Shown here piece after piece: positions 62,935-64,000 of a stretch of 64,000 bases of DNA. Below the pieces are notes generated by a model that was not told where the DNA came from, searched no databases, and saw nothing but the letters and a program-made list of their open reading frames with translations. Position 1 is the first letter of the stretch, and each line of letters starts with the position of its first letter. Source of the stretch: Fimbriimonas sp. GTDB lineage: Bacteria; Armatimonadota; Fimbriimonadia; Fimbriimonadales; Fimbriimonadaceae. Location: assembly GCA_031292555.1 (NCBI GenBank), contig JARLGV010000022.1, positions 62,001 through 126,000 on the forward strand. Direction: 5' to 3'. A program made the position numbers and the translations under genes.

Positions 62935-63708
62935 ATGAAAATCGCCACCTTCAACGCGGCTTCCATACGAGCCAGACTGCCAATTCTTGTCGAGTGGTTG
63001 GCCCAGGTCGAGCCGGACGTTCTTGCGATTCAAGAAACGAAGGTGGAAGACGACAAATTCCCGCTCTCCGATTTCGAGGACCTTGGATATCAAGTCGCTA
63101 TTCACGGGCAGAAGTCTTGGAACGGAGTGGCGATCCTTAGCCGATCCCCGATTTCGTCCGTTCGAACGGGCTTTGGGGACGACCTGTTTCCAACCGATTG
63201 CCGGATCCTTTCCTGTGAGATTGATGGTGTGTCGATCGTGAACACGTATGTCCCTAACGGTAACACCGTAGGAAGCGACAAGTTCCTCTACAAGTTGAGC
63301 TGGATGGAGCGGTTTCGTCAGCTGCTCGACGAGAGATATCGGCCGGACGAACCGGTTATCTGGCTCGGAGACATCAACGTGGCCCCCAAGCCAATCGATG
63401 TATACGATTCAAAGAAAATGTTTGGGGGCGTAGGGCACCATCCGGACGAGTTCGCCCGGCTCGATGCAATTGTCGACTTCGGTCTGATCGACGTCTTCCG
63501 TAAGCATCAGCCGGAAGGCGGGAACTACACATTCTGGGATTTTCAGATTCCGCGAAGTGTCGAACGAAACCTGGGCTGGCGAATCGATCACATCTACGCC
63601 ACCGAAGCCCTCGCCGATCGTTGCCAGTCCTGCGTCATCGACATCGACCCAAGACGGTGGACCCGCCCCTCCGATCACACGTTCGTAGTCGCAGACTTTG
63701 ACATCTAG
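62935..63708 (+). CDS. xthA: Exodeoxyribonuclease III
   Basis: This enzyme cuts at abasic sites and removes 3' blocks in base-excision repair. The 257-residue protein begins MKIATFNAASIRARLP (Asn7) and has the catalytic Glu34 in AIQETKVEDD. WNGVAILSR, LGDINVAPKPIDVYD and a late PSDHTFVVADFD contain the Asp/Asn/His residues of the EEP fold. The ATG at 62935 is the natural family start, although the frame is open upstream. It is divergent from the amidohydrolase, with a 61-bp gap that probably holds both promoters, and its stop is 7 bp before the end of the next minus-strand gene. Confidence 0.95.
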   Translation: MKIATFNAASIRARLPILVEWLAQVEPDVLAIQETKVEDDKFPLSDFEDLGYQVAIHGQKSWNGVAILSRSPISSVRTGFGDDLFPTDCRILSCEIDGVSIVNTYVPNGNTVGSDKFLYKLSWMERFRQLLDERYRPDEPVIWLGDINVAPKPIDVYDSKKMFGGVGHHPDEFARLDAIVDFGLIDVFRKHQPEGGNYTFWDFQIPRSVERNLGWRIDHIYATEALADRCQSCVIDIDPRRWTRPSDHTFVVADFDI

Positions 63709-63715
63709 CGGCTTT

Positions 63716-64000
63716 CTAGGGAGGAGGCGCCGCACCCCCGTCTCCGTTCAAATTGACCTTGCCAAGACTCGATCTCAATCGAGACAATTGTCGATTCACC
63801 TGATCTTGGAAATCTTGGGGAAGGCCCTGGAATGTGGCGGCTGGACCCTGCAGATCGATGAATGGGTCGTCCAAAGATCGTGTAAACGTGACGCGAGGCA
63901 GAAGCTGAAACTCAAAGGTGTAGGTAGATTCCTTTGCGTAATGGAAGATATCGTATTTGGGGGCTTGGCCAAAGGTGGCAAACTCCGGACGTTCGGCCTG
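63716..64000 (-). CDS. C-terminal part of an unknown protein (cut by window edge)
   Basis: On the minus strand an open frame enters at the right edge and runs 94 codons to a TAG at 63718-63716. It has no start within the window. The peptide is rich in aromatic residues and strand-like (FHYAKESTYTFEFQLLPRV), then has a possible helix (DFQDQVNRQLSRLRSS) and a Gly/Pro-rich end. I do not recognise a family. Good codon pattern, lack of stops and convergent position with xthA support it as a real gene. Confidence 0.6.
   Translation of the reverse strand, partial: QAERPEFATFGQAPKYDIFHYAKESTYTFEFQLLPRVTFTRSLDDPFIDLQGPAATFQGLPQDFQDQVNRQLSRLRSSLGKVNLNGDGGAAPPP

Overview
The window is a gene-dense bacterial chromosome segment with almost no non-coding space and no insertion sequence, prophage, CRISPR array or RNA gene that I could recognise. 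The gene content is a meso-diaminopimelate peptidoglycan pathway, an apolipoprotein N-acyltransferase, Tat/Sec exported proteins with DUF1800, DUF1552 and DUF1587/1592/1588/1585 domains, several PilT ATPases, and a cell-division cluster with DUF881 and DUF1290 genes. Together with frequent TTG and GTG starts, this suggests a non-proteobacterial, diderm-like free-living heterotroph. My best guess is Armatimonadota (Fimbriimonas-like). That is an inference from domain mix and general protein character, not from a database search.

Layout. 1-89 is the 5' end of methionine synthase metH (minus strand), divergent from an ABC exporter (282-2126). 2276-20050 is a division and cell wall (dcw) cluster: putative MraZ operator and promoter, mraZ, rsmH, an ftsL-like gene, ftsI, murE, murF, mraY, murD, ftsW, murG, a murC-ddl fusion, ftsQ, a DUF881 gene, a DUF1290 gene, ftsA and dtd. 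Most of these overlap by 1-26 nt and are probably co-transcribed and translationally coupled. ftsZ does not follow ftsA. 20054-27746 holds moaA, an ECF sigma / anti-sigma / degenerate HtrA-like operon, recJ, a strong terminator, nusG-secE, a PadR regulator and greA.

28023-32299 encodes a membrane-anchored exported protein followed by three tandem PilT-type ATPases, probably a surface motility module. It is followed by metX and an ACT-domain protein, a large soluble hybrid histidine kinase with three GAF domains, a GH4 glycosidase, an Rcp1-like response regulator and a DUF1800 protein. 41702-43854 is the groESL operon with a CIRCE-like operator and a strong terminator. After it come L-rhamnose isomerase, a small gene, a secreted hydrolase-like protein, an ArsR-SRPBCC fusion regulator with a small secreted partner, and a cytochrome c/DUF1592 plus DUF1552 pair.

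The last part holds a cyclic-nucleotide-binding protein and a giant secreted protein of about 1830 residues (SBBP-type propeller plus six Ig/Calx-beta-like repeats), closed by a bidirectional terminator. It then has lnt, gpmA, a small membrane protein, a dihydroorotase-family amidohydrolase, xthA, and the 3' end of an unknown minus-strand gene at the right edge.

The most informative points are the MurC-Ddl fusion, the run of TTGA start/stop overlaps, the helical-turn-spaced repeats upstream of mraZ, the sigma operon with a protease-like protein lacking its catalytic serine, the triple PilT array, and the giant repeat protein. None is proven to be a new system from sequence alone.
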